From NCBI GenBank assembly GCA_001510575.1, contig LNGK01000005.1:3658574-3722573 (forward strand): a DNA stretch of 64,000 bases. The letters run 5' to 3'. This DNA comes from Knoxdaviesia capensis (Eukaryota > Ascomycota > Sordariomycetes > Microascales > Gondwanamycetaceae). Shown here piece by piece: positions 46,320 through 58,773 of the stretch. The notes under the pieces are model-generated. The model had not been told where the DNA came from, ran no database searches, and saw nothing but the letters and a program-made list of their open reading frames with translations. Made by a program: the position numbers and the translations under genes. Each line of letters begins with the position of its first letter. The stretch's first letter is position 1.

Positions 46320-46862
46320 TTTATTACGTGTGGGATTGCCTATTGTTGAAGGATTGATGGATGTGGGGTTACGCGTTGATAGGGTGGCTAGAACCCTAAG
46401 CCATTGAGACTATCACGACAACAAGAACAGCGCTTTTGGAACGGAGAACCTAGATAAATTACTCTGCCAACCAACCGCTACAGAATTATATTACACGTGG
46501 CTTCTGCAAGTAAAGCACCGCTTCTCCCCAATAATTTCGCCACTTGTAGAACTCCATCATCCCCGTCTGATATATATTCAGTTGTACAAGCTTTTGCCGG
46601 AAACAGACCAAAAAGACAGAAAAAATACCAATTAAATAAAACCAGAACGTCATTCCGGACACTTTGTGTGTCTTAACAGAAAGAAAAAAAAAGAAGAAGA
46701 AAACGAGACAAAATGGCAACCGGGGGAAAAATACATGGGGAGGATACATAACTCTGGATTGTCTGATCCGATCAGACCGCTGCTAAACTATCGTTAATCT
46801 TTCACTAAGACTCCTCCTCCCTCCTCCTCTTTCTCTTCCTCGTCTCCATCTTCATCTTGCTT
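46320..46862. other. Intergenic, convergent 3' ends
   Basis: The 543 bases between the GNAT and Nup159 stops are A+T-rich with an A/G-rich run at about 46678-46712. One CCCTAA word occurs near 46393. Nothing else is visible. Confidence 0.55.
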
Positions 46863-49800
46863 CTAAGCAATGTCCTCCATAGTCCAAACCTTAACGCCCT
46901 TCTCAACCACCTTCGACCGAAGAGAGTCCAGCACAGCACGCTTGGCCGCGCGCTTGGCCAGCAGCTCTGCCTTCTCGGACGGGCTAAATCCGCTCATCTT
47001 CTTGCGGGTGGGGGTGCCGCCATTGGCGCTGAGTCCGCCGGGCGTGGACACCGAGTACCCCAGGACAGACGCCCGAGGACCGCGCGAGGCCGTTCCAGGC
47101 GTGCCGTAGGTGGATGCACCGGGGGAGAACAGCACCGAGCTCCGGAGGCCGCGCTGCGGGGTGGCCGGTGAGCCCTCGCGGCTAGCCGCGCCCGCTCCGG
47201 GAGTGAAGCGCAGACGACGCATCTGAGACTCGAGAACGTCGATATCGCCACTCTGCTTCTCAACCATGCTGGTCATCTTGCTGATAGTGCGGATAACCGC
47301 GTCGACCGTGGGCACCTGGGTGGTACCGGCAGCACGGCCATCTTTGGCGCCGTTGGCGCCCGCCATGCTTCCATTGGCGGCCGCGGCCGCATTGGCAGCT
47401 GCCAGCTTTGTCTTGAGAAGCGTAAGCGAGTTCTCCGTCTCCTTGAGGAGCTCCTCAAACTTGGACAGCTCCCGGCGAATCTCGGCTTGCTGGGCGGCCT
47501 GTTCGGTGCTAAGCGGCATCGCCGCCAGGGCGTCAGCCTGCGCCGGGTCGAAGAGCGCAAGGAGCGTCTTCGTATCGAGTCGCTTGGCTTGCAGACGCGC
47601 CATGCCGCGGCTGAGTTCGGCCACCTCCATCTTCTTGTCCTCAATATCACGCACGCGGCTCTTCTCCAGCTCGGCAGGGAGCTCCACCTCGACCAGGTCA
47701 GACAGTTCCGAAAGTTCGCAAAGCACCCAGTCTTCAGGGTCATCCAGATCGGCCGGCCCATCGCGGTGCTTCTCCTTATGGTACACAACAAAGGCTTCCA
47801 GGGAACGAGCGTTAATGCCGAGCGTGTCGATCATAGCATTAATGTCACGGTAAACCGCTTCCACTTGGCTGGGAATGCTGTCTTGGGCAGGGGGCGCCAC
47901 GTCGCCATGAGCAACAAATTGGGCGATTTCGCGGGTGGGCATCGGCTTGGACACCAGGATCTTCTGGATCTCATCATCCTCCTCGTCGACCAGCGGCTGC
48001 ATCTCCGCCGCGTCCTTCTGCGCCCTCAGCTTGCGTTGCTGCTGAATAAAAGGATCTTCCGCTTGGCTGAGGGGCTCCCGTTGAACCATAATCGACGACC
48101 CGCCAGCCTTGCTCATATTCTGCTTGTTCAGAATCTGCGACGCCATTCCCGGGGCGCTGACCGACCGCGTCTCGGACCGCATCATGCGGTTGGGCACCGC
48201 TGCGCGAGCAGGGCTAGGCGAGTGGGGGCTCTTTTGCTGTGCCGGGGGCGCGAATAGAGGCGCATTACGCGTAATGCCCGTCGCCGGCGGCTTGCCAATT
48301 TCTCCGAAAAGGCCACGCGGCTTGTCGGCTCCGCCCGGCTGGGGGCCAAGGCTAAAGGTGCTTCCACTCATTCCACCGAAGGAGCTCTCAGGGGAGATGG
48401 CCGGGGTCTGGTTCTTGAGTTCCTTAGCCACATCAACCGCACTCCCATCAAGGCCACCATCGTCCTCGTCCTCGTCCTCTTCTTCTTCGTCAGCCTCTTC
48501 CTCTTCTTCCTCGTCCTCTTCATCGATCTCCTCGCTGTCCGAGTCGGGGACGGCAGGAACTGCACGCGCGAATGGGTTCTTAGCCTGTTCGACGATAGTA
48601 GCAGAACCAGAGAAGATCGACTTTGCTGGTCCCGCAGGCGCGGGAGCCGTTTTCTTCACAGGGAGGAAGTCAGGCGGCAGGGGAGGCTCGGCCGGTCCGC
48701 CACGACCAGCCTTTGCGTCCTGCGGGGTGTGGCGGATGGACGCAGCCGACGATGAGGTAGAGTCGCCAATCGGGTATGCCTGGCGGCTGGTCGTATCAGG
48801 AGGGAGAGGAGGTGACTCGAGCGCCTTCTTCGGAGTCTGCGAGACCGTGTCAGTTGAGCTTTCGCTGCTGGTGAGTTCAGTCACCCGGCCAGTAGTGACA
48901 GATTGGTCACCCGCTCCCGACAGGCCGTAATCCTTGGAAAACAGGGAGGGCCGAGAAGAGTCGGCGGTGGCAAAGCCGAACCGCAGCGGGGCGGGAGTCG
49001 TGGTCGGAGTGGTCGACAGAGCACCAAACAAAGTCCCGGTGATTTGCTTAGTACCCAAGAGGCCTGCAGCGGGAGTGGTCGACGGCTGGCCAAAGATGTT
49101 CTTGGCCGTGGCCGCCGGTGTTGTCGAAGGGGTCGACGTTGACGGTTGGCCGAAAATGCCGGTCTTTTGCGGTGTCGTCGCAGTGGGTGTGGTCGGCTTG
49201 GCCTGACCAGAGGGAGCACCAAAAATGCTCTGGGAGGAGGCGGCCGGCGATCCTATGGCAGGCGCAGTAGACGGTTGGCCGAAGATGCTGGGCTTCTTTT
49301 CCTCGGGCTTCGTCGCAGTGGTCGAAGATAGGCTACCAAAGATGCCCTTGGTGCCAGTCGCGGGTGCTGCGGTACTCGAGCCAAAGGGAGATGAAGTGCT
49401 GGTAGTTGAGGGCTGTCCGAAGATACCAGTCTTCTGCTCCGCAGGCTTAGAAGCGGTTGACGGCACGTTTCCGAAAATACTGGGCTTCGACTCGGTCGGG
49501 GTGGCAGAACTGCCGGAAGACATGCTGCCAAAGAGGCCCTTGTTCGCGGGGGCCGGCGCCGGAGTAGTCGAAGCAGAGGTTGGGGTAGTAGGCGAAGGGA
49601 GACCAAAGACCCCACCAGTCTTGGGTGCCTGAGATGGCTGGCCGAAAATGTTCTTCGAGGGGGCAGTTGCTGCAGCCGCCGTGCCGGTAGTGCCACGGCC
49701 CTCATCAGCCGTGTCCATATCCTCATCCTTGCTAGTCGAAGAGGGTTGTCCGAAGGACGACTTTGAAGCGCTATCCAGTGCCGATCCAAAGGCTCCTCCA

Positions 49801-52039
49801 AACATCGAGCCCGACGGCCGGGTCTCGTTGCTGGAGCTGGTATCGGGCTTAAACGAGCTCTGCAACTTGAACGGCGTTCCTCCGAAAGTCGAGGTCGACT
49901 TAGCCGGCGCAGGGAACGCGGTGCTCGACGAGTCCATGGAGACTTCGTTCGACGAAGACCCAAACGGGCTCGGCTTTGACGCACCCCCAAAGATCGATGC
50001 TCCCGAGCCGGATCCACCTGATAGGGCACTTGTTCCACTGGTACCACCCAGGGAGGCGAATCCTTTCTTTTCGGCAAATCCGGAGAATCCTCCAGAGAGA
50101 GCTGATGCTCCACCACCTAGCGCGCTTCCAAAAGGCTTCGCGGTGGACGATGAAAAGGAGCCAAATCCACTCTGTCCAAACGACGGCGAGGCCGCAGCGG
50201 TAGTACTTGTTGACCACGGTGACGCATGTGACCCGAGACCGCTGGTGCTACCAAAGCCGCTCTGGCCGAAAGCAGGCGCCGACGAAGCCGGTCCGCTACC
50301 AAAAGTGCTAGATCCAAAGGCAGGGGTTTTGGATGACGATGAGAGCCCGCTAAGTGCGGGGGCCACAGAGCCAGAGCCAAGGGCCGCCGGCTGACCAAAT
50401 GCAGGCTGTCCGAAGGCGGACTTGGCCATGCCCCCGCCGAAAGGAGACGAGGTGGAAGGGTTTGAGCCAAACGCCGAAGGGGTGGCAGCCGGAGCGGATG
50501 AGCCCAGGGCGGTGGGCACAATATCGGGCTGAGAAACAGCCATTCCAGAGTATGTTGTTCCCTGCAGAATGGATTCGTTGTAGATGATCCACCAGGCACA
50601 CAGGATGCCTTCGTGGGTCAGAACCCAGAAACCGGGAACCGGGCCGGGAGATTCGTCCATCTCAGCCGTGGGAATCGGCTTGTACACGGTTTCCTTGCTC
50701 GACAAGTCGAGGGCCGTTCCAACAGGAAGACTGTTGTCGATGCCGGACTCCTGGGTCATGGGAAGGGTGGCTCGGCGCGAGTCGTCGGCCATCTCACTCA
50801 TAGTGAAAACGCCAGCTGTGGAATCGGTCGCCATGCCCTCCGCGAGCGATGTCTGAGATCTGCTAAAAACTCCCACGTCGGGGGACGCGGTGGACGTGAC
50901 GACAAGAAGATCCTGAAGGTTAGGGGCGAAATCTTTCAGCCGCACCATAGTATGGTGGGGGAGCTTGTCCGAACCGAAGGGGTCGACAGGGTCGGAAACT
51001 TTCTGGAAAGTGTAGCTCGAAGGCGGTTGTCGAGTGATGAAGTAGTACACCGATGACGGCGGAGAAGCGTTTGTCGAGGTGTAAATAGCGAGAAATAGGT
51101 GGTTCTCGAGCCACAGAATGAAAGACACTGTGAAAACGCAAATTCGAACGGGTTAGTATGGAGACGCTCCTCAGGAAACTGCCACAGCCAGACAGGACAC
51201 TCCGACAAACAGTTTAAACTCACCATGATGGCCATTCAGGCCCGGAGGAGCGGGGATCTCAGCTTTGACGTCCCCCTCAGGAGTCAATTGCACGATCGAT
51301 CCATTACCGCGGCCGACCACCAACTGCTTCCCTTTGGTGCTCCACGACAACGAGCTGACCTGGTCCTGCAAAGGCGCGCTCAGCGAACGCGTCTTTAAGT
51401 TGGCCATGAGCAACTTTCCAGACGTGGTCACGATGGCGCAAAGCTCGGCCCTGTCGAGAGCCGGGTTCGGCGCGAGAACCCGCAGGCTCTCCCCGTTAGT
51501 CGAAAGTTCGAAAGCGGACTTCTGGTTGCCTTGCATCAAGGACTGTGTTTCGTAGACAGCGAGGCCGCCACCCGACTCGGCGGACACTAGGAGACAAGAC
51601 TCATCGGTAGAGAATGCGATATGGGACAGACGCATGGGCATCGGGATCTTGAGTTGGGGTTGGTACGGTCGGAGATCAGAGTCTCCAGACTTGGGGGTTT
51701 CCAAAGCCTTGCGAATGGATTCGGTGGTGGCGAGAACAACGGCATCGGGGCCGGCAGCGGCAACAATGCCCTTCTTAGACGCGACGGTGAGAAGAGAGGC
51801 CGCGGCCGAGGGGATGGGAGACCACGGCGAAGTAAGTTGGACCTTGGCATCGCTGCCAATGGATCGGAACCCGAGAAGCTATCAGAAAGGAAGAGACGCG
51901 CCGAGTGTCAGTACGGGCCAGTCCTGAGCCACAAGAGAAACGACTTCGACGCATTCAAAGTCTCAACAGCAGCACTTACCTCGGTCTGGATGACCTCCAA
52001 CTCAGGGCCAATCGCCCCCTGTCCCATGAGAGAAGACAT
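46863..52039 (-). CDS. NUP159: Nucleoporin Nup159 (Nup214 homologue), FG-repeat protein
   Basis: Three exons on the minus strand, 52039-51980 (60 nt), 51878-51224 and 51127-46863, give 1659 aa. The start MSSLMGQGAIGPELEVIQTE continues into LLGFRSIGSDAKV. Residues about 1-430 look like the seven-bladed propeller that docks the helicase Dbp5 at the cytoplasmic face of the pore (VRLKDFAPNLQDLLVVTST is typical). From about 445 to 1050 the protein is an FG array with SAFG, GFG and many IFGQPS-type repeats. An acidic stretch of Asp and Glu lies near residue 1115. The C-terminal part has heptads (about 1370-1500, e.g. LEKSRVRDIEDKKMEVAELS) that should form the coiled coil with Nup82 and Nsp1. The protein helps release mRNA from export factors. 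The repeat DNA makes several antisense open frames that I ignore. Confidence 0.92.
48880..50560 (-). repeat. Degenerate coding repeats of the Nup159 FG domain
   Basis: The segment encodes repeated FGQPS and FG words with similar nucleotide context, for example GGTTGGCCGAAGAT-type strings at 49082-49160, 49270-49285 and 49420-49430 on the plus strand. It is a diverged minisatellite-like array kept in frame. Confidence 0.7.
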
Positions 52040-52625
52040 GGTTACGACGGCTCAGTCGCCGGGGCCAGGAAATGTGAAGACACAACTGGTTGCAGGTGAA
52101 AGGGACTAGCTGTGTCGCATAGAAAACCAGGATGGGGAGACAATCGTCAATGAGTCGCGAATATCGTAGAGAGGATCTAACAGCGATAAGGACTCAGAGT
52201 AAGCAAAAAGAATCAGAGTCGGGGTGTGAGATAGATAGAGAGACAACTGGTGGTAATCTCAAAGAAGAAAGTGGTGATGCTATCGTGACTATCGTGATGA
52301 AAGGGAAGAAAGGGGAGGAAAAAAGAGGAACAAACTGGGGATAGAGTAATACAAAAATGTGAGGATTATCAAGCTCAAGAAGAAATATCTCAAGGAAGAC
52401 AAGAGAGTTAGAAATCGGGAGTTAAAGGAGGGAAGAATTGAAAGAGGAAAGAGATGTGAGCAGATGTTAAAGAAGTTGAAAATAATGAGGCAGCTCTCTC
52501 CTATAGGCAGCACAAACAAAAAAAAATAACCAGTAGAAAAATACCTATGCAAAAAAGTAAATAGCATATATGTACTGTATGCTTATATAAGGCATGTGAA
52601 GCTTGGACCACGACATGTGAGCTAG

Positions 52626-52632
52626 CCAATCA
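52626..52632 (+). promoter_or_regulatory. CCAAT box (CCAATCA)
   Basis: An exact match to the fungal CCAAT-binding-complex preference, between the divergent Nup159 and proteasome genes. Confidence 0.5.
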
Positions 52633-52916
52633 GAGTCTAGAATCCGTCTCTCTTCTTAGTGAACTTATATGCACACAACAACATACAAAGAAGAACATGT
52701 AGGAAAACATATAGCATGATAATGGCCATCGATGTTTTAAGTCCTATAGGCTCTTGAAAGTCTAAACGAGATGGTAGGGCATTAATAGATAGAATGTAGC
52801 AGTAGAGTGTGGGAGAATACCTCTACAGATATCACCACAACCAAGACTTATATACAGGCTCCCACAGCTGCTGCCAGCTGTTCCCAGGTGTCCACCAAAC
52901 AGAGCTTTTACCCCAG

Positions 52917-52923
52917 CCAATCA
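52917..52923 (+). promoter_or_regulatory. CCAAT box (CCAATCA) upstream of the proteasome gene
   Basis: A second exact CCAATCA, about 393 bp before the proteasome ATG. Confidence 0.5.
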
Positions 52924-53315
52924 CGCCCATGATTCCTAAACTGGGTGGAAGGCAGCTTTGAGCCTCGTCATCTGGAGCCTTCAAGTCTTAAGCAAACACA
53001 TCCCACCTTTCCTCATACCCACGATATCCTCCTCCTCACTCGACCACTGTCTCCCAAGCCGCCAATTCATATATTCTTCACCCTCAATTGTTTCTTTTCA
53101 AATCTTTTTTCCAAATTCCCTATCTTCTCCTCCATTGTCCCCCCTCCCCAGACCTGCTAAACTAGTAGCGGTGTCTCCCCTCCTTTCCTCTCTGTGCACC
53201 TACCCAACCCACCTTGACGTGATAATACCGACAGCACTCAGTCCGAAAAGCAGAATCCTTCCGAACTCCCACCCAGCTGTCCGCTTCCTGGACAACTGCC
53301 TCCCAGATCTTCACC

Positions 53316-54214
53316 ATGCCCGGCTTCGACTTTTCAAACTATAACCGCAATGTGGCTCTGCACGCGCGGGGTGTGCCGTTGCCCAAGGCCACCAGCACAG
53401 GAACCACCATTGTGGGGTGCATCTACAACGGCGGTGTTGTGGTAAGTTCCGGCCCGACCAGCAAGCCACCGCGAAGCCGCAGAAGTGTAAAACTGACCCC
53501 GTTCAACCTGCTGTGCAACAGATCGCCGCCGACACACGCGCAACCAGCGGCCCGATAGTCGCCGACAAGAACTGCGAGAAGCTGCACTTCATCGCGCCCA
53601 ACATCTGGTGCGCGGGCGCCGGCACCGCCGCCGACACCGAGTTCACCACCGCGATCATCTCGTCGAACCTGGAGCTGCACTCGCTGTCGACCGGCCGCAA
53701 GCCGCGCGTGGTGACGTGCATGACCATGCTCAAGCAGCACCTGTTCCGCTACCAGGGCCACATCGGCGCGTACCTCGTCGTCGCCGGCGTCGACCCCACC
53801 GGCACGCACCTGTTCACCGTGCACGCCCACGGCTCCACCGACAAGCTGCCCTACGTCACCATGGGCTCCGGCTCGCTCGCCGCCATGTCGGTCTTCGAGA
53901 CCCAGTGGAAGCCCGACCTCGACGAGGCCGCCGCCGTCAAGCTCGTCAGCGAGGCCATCCTCGCCGGCATCTTCAACGACCTCGGCTCCGGCTCCAACGT
54001 CGACGTCGCCATCATCACCAAGGACAAGACCACCCTCAAGCGCAACTACATCAAGCCCAACGAGCGCTCGTCGAAACTCAACTCGTACGTGTTCAAGCGC
54101 GGCACCACCGCCGTGCTCAACGAGAAGATCATCAAGAAGGACGATATCGGCCGCTACGTGTCGATCCACGAGCTGTCGACCGAGGACTCCGAGAAGATGG
54201 ACGTGGATAGCTGA
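53316..54214 (+). CDS. PUP1: 20S proteasome subunit beta-2 (trypsin-like activity)
   Basis: Exons 53316-53441 and 53522-54214 encode 272 aa. The propeptide of 29 residues ends STG and is cut before Thr30, which becomes the catalytic Thr1 of TTIVG. Asp17 and Lys33 of the mature chain are present (Asp46 and Lys62 of the precursor), so the subunit is active. ADTRATSGPIVADKNCEKLHFI, GAGTAADTE and YVTMGSGSLAAMSVFE are the beta-2 type landmarks. The long C-terminal tail (ending EKMDVDS) should wrap around beta-3 as known for this subunit. The intron joins in phase 0 within GVV-IAADTR. It is convergent with the Sel1-repeat gene. Codon use is strongly biased to C at third positions, as expected for a highly expressed gene. 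Confidence 0.97.
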
Positions 54215-55352
54215 AGCATTTGCCTTCTTGCCATTCCTGGTTTCTGGTTTCTGCGCATGTATGTATCATTTGTCGCGGCGGTGCATCGGTCCTCTCTCGG
54301 GTTTGTGTATCCTGGGAAGAAGGCGTTTCTTTTCTGGGGTTTCTCGTGATATGATTCATCGATCCTTTATGAACTCAAGAATCCAGGAACCCGTTACACG
54401 AAGAATTAGAAAGAAAATCAAAAACCTACCCGTCTTCATGAATTGATGTGCCTGTTCAAAAATAAAAATCATCTCCACGTTTGCCCGATCCCCGTGAAGT
54501 TTGTGTGAACCGTGAAGATGCAAACAGGACGTACCAAACGTCCACAGTAGATAGCACAATATAGATGGCGTGATAGACGACGACAAGCAGCCGGGAAGGG
54601 TCCCAGAAGCGTCCACCTTCAAATCGAAGTTACTCTCAGAGGAAGTCATGCGAACAGAGGCCACAGAATACGCCCACGATCCCCTTTCCCCAAAGTTACA
54701 CACATGAGAAACACAACAGCACGCAGAGATACTCAAAATAACAATGATATTTTTGTAAATTCCGCCAACTTAATGGAGTTAGGGTATATATAACATTAAG
54801 CGCCTTTATATTATGTGACTAGAAATTCTTAAAATTTTAGTTCCTTATAGAATTCTAACATTTTCTTTTCTTAAGATACTTTTTCTCTCTGAAAGTAGCT
54901 AGGGACTGAAATTCAGTCTGAATTTACTTTCTCATGAACCAAACACCCCCTAAACGAGCAAAAGCAAAAAAGATTGCATGCCAGATACAAAAGAAAAACG
55001 TGCAACCAAGAAAATGAGAGTAAAAAATGGGGGTATGAAAATGACCAAATGGTGAGGTTTAAAAACAGGAGCAAGATTGCAGAAGACATATGTGACCCTT
55101 TCTATATGGATTTGCAAAAAGAAATGTGCCATAGAACGCCATGATGATAGGAACGGGAAAGATGCGAGAATAGAAAAAGTATGGACAAGTCGTAAAGAAG
55201 TTGGAAATGATGGTGAGAGTAAGTCGTTAAGCGAAAGATAAGCAAGGCCGGCCAGGGACAGACAGTATGAAACAGAAAGTCGAAGAATGAGGTGGAAAGA
55301 GAAAGAGATCCAAAAGGCGGATACAAACGGAGCCCGGATAACCAGCGCGGCT
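54215..55352. other. Intergenic, convergent 3' ends
   Basis: The 1.1 kb between the stops of the proteasome and Sel1 genes has an A+T-rich core at about 54735-54900 (runs such as CTTAAAATTTTAG). I see no gene and no clear repeat. Confidence 0.55.
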
Positions 55353-57642
55353 TTACGCGTCCTTGCGGCCGAACAGCTTACGGGACCGGGACTTGTTGCG
55401 AGCCTTCTTGTCCTTGCTATCGGGGCGGGGCGGAGAGTCCGGCGAAGGCTCGTCTTCGTTGTACTTGGCCTTGTGGATCCAGCTGTTGCCCACCATGCTC
55501 ATGCCCTTCGCCTCGGCCATGCGGTAGTACTTGGCACTCTTCTTGAGGTCCTTCTTGCAGCCCATGGCCTGGGCATAGCAGAATCCCGCCTCAGCAAGAG
55601 CATCCACGTCGCCCCAAGCTATAATCAGGAAGAAAGAGAAAAGAATCCACGTTAGTCACTAGTACGAGACTTTCTGAGAGGCAGGACGGGGGGGGAGGGA
55701 ACTTACAGCCAGCAATCTCGAAACACTTCAGAGCAAGCGCCTTGTCCTGCTCGATTCCCCATCCGTTCATATGGCTGACTCCGAGTTCGTAGATGCTCAG
55801 CGCAAACTGCGCCTTGCGCGTCTTGCGCTCCAGCGAGTTGACCGCGCGGCCTTCCTTCTCCAGGCCTTCGTCGTCGGCAATCTCGAGGCTAGCAGACTCG
55901 GCAGCCTTGCGGAGCCAGGCAACTCCCTCGCGCTGGTTGGCACGCATGCCCCAACCGTGGCGGCAGGCCAGGGCATACAGCAGCATGGCGGTGGGGAGGC
56001 CCTGGTGGGCGGCAAGGCGCAGGTGGTAGGTCGATTCGTTGAGAGATCCGTTCTCGTGGCATTCGATGCCGATGGCCAGATGCTCTTCGGCCGACATCTC
56101 TGAGGCGGCCGGCGGCGGGTGGCCAGATTGCGAGGCCTTGATGGTGCTCGCCGAGTCGCTGGTATTAATCGACATGGCCTTCTGGGCTTCGTGCTGCTGT
56201 GACACAGCCTGTCTCGCATGTGGAGACGGTTCACCACGCTCCAGCCGCTGCTCATCAGCCGAATGACGTCCAGCCATCAGCGAAGTGGGGCCCGGACCCA
56301 ATCTTGTTTGGTCCATGGAAGCGGCTCTGGTATTATCAAAGGCACCGCTCCGGCTCAAAGAGCTAGACGGGCGAGTCGGGGGAGATGGGGGAGGAATACC
56401 ATGATTCCGGCGAATGAGATCGCCCGGCCCACCTCCTAGCGATTCATCCCAAAGATGATCAGCTGGAGGTTGTTGAGATTGAGCATCGAGGGGCAATGAT
56501 CGCTGGATGGTCTTTCCACGAGGAAGGGCAAATTTGCTGTAGATGTACGAAGGCGCGGCTCTGGGGTCTTCGGCAGCGGCAAAGGCTTCGAAGGCCTCGC
56601 TGTTGATGCTGACGGGAGTATGTGCCATTTCATCGGTAGTCATAAATGACGGCTGGCTATCGGAGGATGGCTGGCGGATAGGCATGTCGAGGCTGGGGGT
56701 GCCGGCACGACTTAACGGCCGTGAGAAATTGAAAGATGGTTTAGGGAGGTCGGAGGCGGCAGAGGGGGGTCTGTTTCCACCAGACGGGGCGAAAGGGGGA
56801 TACGCGCTGGGGGTTGCGGAGAACACGCTGCTGCCGGAGGAGAGTTTTCGGGGTGGGAGAGAGTGGAAAGACGACGACATGCCGTCCTCGTCAGAGGGCT
56901 GCAGAGGCGAAGACATGATGCTGGACGAACGCTTCGGGAACAGTGGTCGGGGAGGGGCAAGACCCAGCGATGTGTCAAAGGAATGGCTCTTTTGCTGAGG
57001 CGAAGCGTGGTCGCGGAAAGACAGTCTGTCGGACTTGGATGGCGACGGGGCCAGATAACGGTCGGGGTTGTCCAGCATGTCGGGAGAAGCAGTGCGATTC
57101 GCACCCAGAATCATCGAGTCTTCGGTTGAGCGAGGAGGACCGCGTGGGGACGGGATGGACGGTATGGATGGGAAAGAATTGCTTGTGGTCGACGGGGGAA
57201 GAGCGGGAAGAGGAACGTCGATGTCATAGCTAGGAGGCATTCGGCTCATGCGCGGGTGCATCGACATTGGTCGCAGTCCTCCGAAGGCATCTTCGACATC
57301 GGACGTGAAGGCCAGCGGAGGCGTTCCGGGAGAAGGGCTGGTGTCGGATTCGGCAGAGATGGTACGGAAATAATCGTTACGGCCCTGAACGATGAGAGGG
57401 CTTGAGGTGGTGAGGGGCGGCAACCGACTGACACGGCGGCCATCTTTGTGAGAGGACTCTTCCAGCTGTCGCGCGAGCATCCGGCTGTGTAGGGCAAAGG
57501 CGTCTAGAGGCGACAGTTCGGTAGGAGCCTCGCCGGCAACATGCTGGAGGCGCGGAGATCGTACGCCGCGTGAAGCCGTAGTCCGATTGGAAGCTTGTGA
57601 CATCGACCGAAGGTCAAGGTGGCTGGGTCGGGGGGCAGTCAT
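55353..57642 (-). CDS. Sel1-repeat protein, Nif1/Dsf2-like
   Basis: Two exons on the minus strand, 57642-55707 and 55618-55353, give 733 aa. The frame is open further upstream but the first ATG is 57642 (MTAPRPSHLDLRSMS). The first 500 residues are Ser/Pro-rich and disordered, with many possible phosphorylation sites. From about residue 515 come Sel1-type helical repeats: AEEHLAIGIECHENGSLNESTYHLRLAAHQGLPTAMLLYALACRHGWGM, then the block with GVAWLRKAAES, IYELGVSHMNGWGIEQDKALALKCFEIAG and, after the intron, DALAEAGFCYAQAMGCKKDLKKSAKYYRMAEAKG. The tail is basic (KDKKARNKSRSRKLFGRKDA) without a CaaX box, unlike Skt5/Chs4. This layout matches S. pombe Nif1, an inhibitor of the Nim1/Cdr1 kinase, and yeast Dsf2. 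A cell-cycle role is inference from that similarity. Confidence 0.82.
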
Positions 57643-58399
57643 TGTGATAGGATCTTGCCAGGACCGAGGAGAGGAAGAGAGACGTTGAGAATACACACAA
57701 GTCGACCGAAGATACGTGGTCGCAGACCGGGTCGAAAGAGGTCACGTTGAGATCGTGAGCAGACGGGTAAAAGAGGGATCAGTTATATTGGCGTAAAACC
57801 GCAAGTGAGGGTGCAGTGCGTCAGAACAGAGATGATCAGCGTTCAGATGCAGAAGGAACCGTGGTCGTCAAAGGCGAACGTCACGGCTGGCGACGTGACT
57901 TCAGTCTAGCGACATTAACATAGATGTAGTCAGAGATGGCTGTAAGACTGTCGTAGATTCCGTATGTTGTCGTGTTGTATAGGCACAGGTGAACGGTGAC
58001 AAGTCAGTGCGATACAGACGGCTGGTGCGAGATTGGTATTGTGTATCGTTACGTTTTGGGGTTCTTGTGGTGGTCGTCGATCAATGTCGTGTTGAAAGGA
58101 AAAGAGGAGAAAAAAAGAATGATAACAGTAAGATATTCAGACAATACAACATGAATACAAAACGAACGGATTGAAGAAAAGAAGAAGAAGAAGAAAAAAA
58201 ACTGGTTAGGCTACCGCAGGAGAGGACGAGAGGACAGCGATTTCAAAGTGGGAGGGAGAAGTGTGGAGGTTAAGGTTGTCTGGTGTTTGCCAGGGAGGTG
58301 TTTCGAAGGGTTTTTGGCGTGGGAGGAGAGAAGAAGGAAAAATACGGGGTTAAAGAGAAGTGTGAGAGGTGGACGAAAAGGGAGAGGATCGAGCGTAAG

Positions 58400-58460
58400 G
58401 GTTTTTTTCTTTTTTTCTTTTTTTCTTTTTTTCTTTTTTTCTTTTTTTCTTTTTTTTTCT
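58400..58460 (+). repeat. Microsatellite (T)7C array
   Basis: Six or more units of seven T followed by C. On the strand of the Sel1 gene it reads (GA7)n, upstream of that gene. Confidence 0.9.
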
Positions 58461-58741
58461 TGGGTAGCTTTATCCGTGGGTGATGGTCAGGGTAAAAAAA
58501 GGTGGCGCAAGAGAAGCGGGATAGCGGGAAGAGGGAGGATTTGCAGAGTTGCCCGTATAGGAACGAGTTAGGACGAAAGACGCGACTGCTTCAGGCGGAG
58601 AGGAAAAAGAAAAGAAGAGCAAAGGAATTAATTATGAAAAGAAGCAAAAGCGAAAACCAAAATAGAGGCGGAAAAGTGAAGCTATCGACAAGTCGGAGAT
58701 AGGGGAAGAGGATGAATGAAGTTGGGAAGAGGAGAAGAAGA

Positions 58742-58749
<8 letters not shown>

Positions 58750-58773
<24 letters not shown>
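58750..58773 (+). repeat. (GA)n microsatellite
   Basis: An uninterrupted AG/GA dinucleotide run. Confidence 0.9.

Larger units (their letters stand above)
52040..53315. other. Divergent intergenic region, Nup159 and proteasome promoters
   Basis: The 1.28 kb shared promoter region is A+T-rich in its middle. It has two CCAAT boxes (52626-52632 and 52917-52923). The plus strand is purine-rich at 52140-52480 (leader of Nup159 on the minus strand) and pyrimidine-rich at 52990-53300 (leader of the proteasome gene). Confidence 0.6.
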
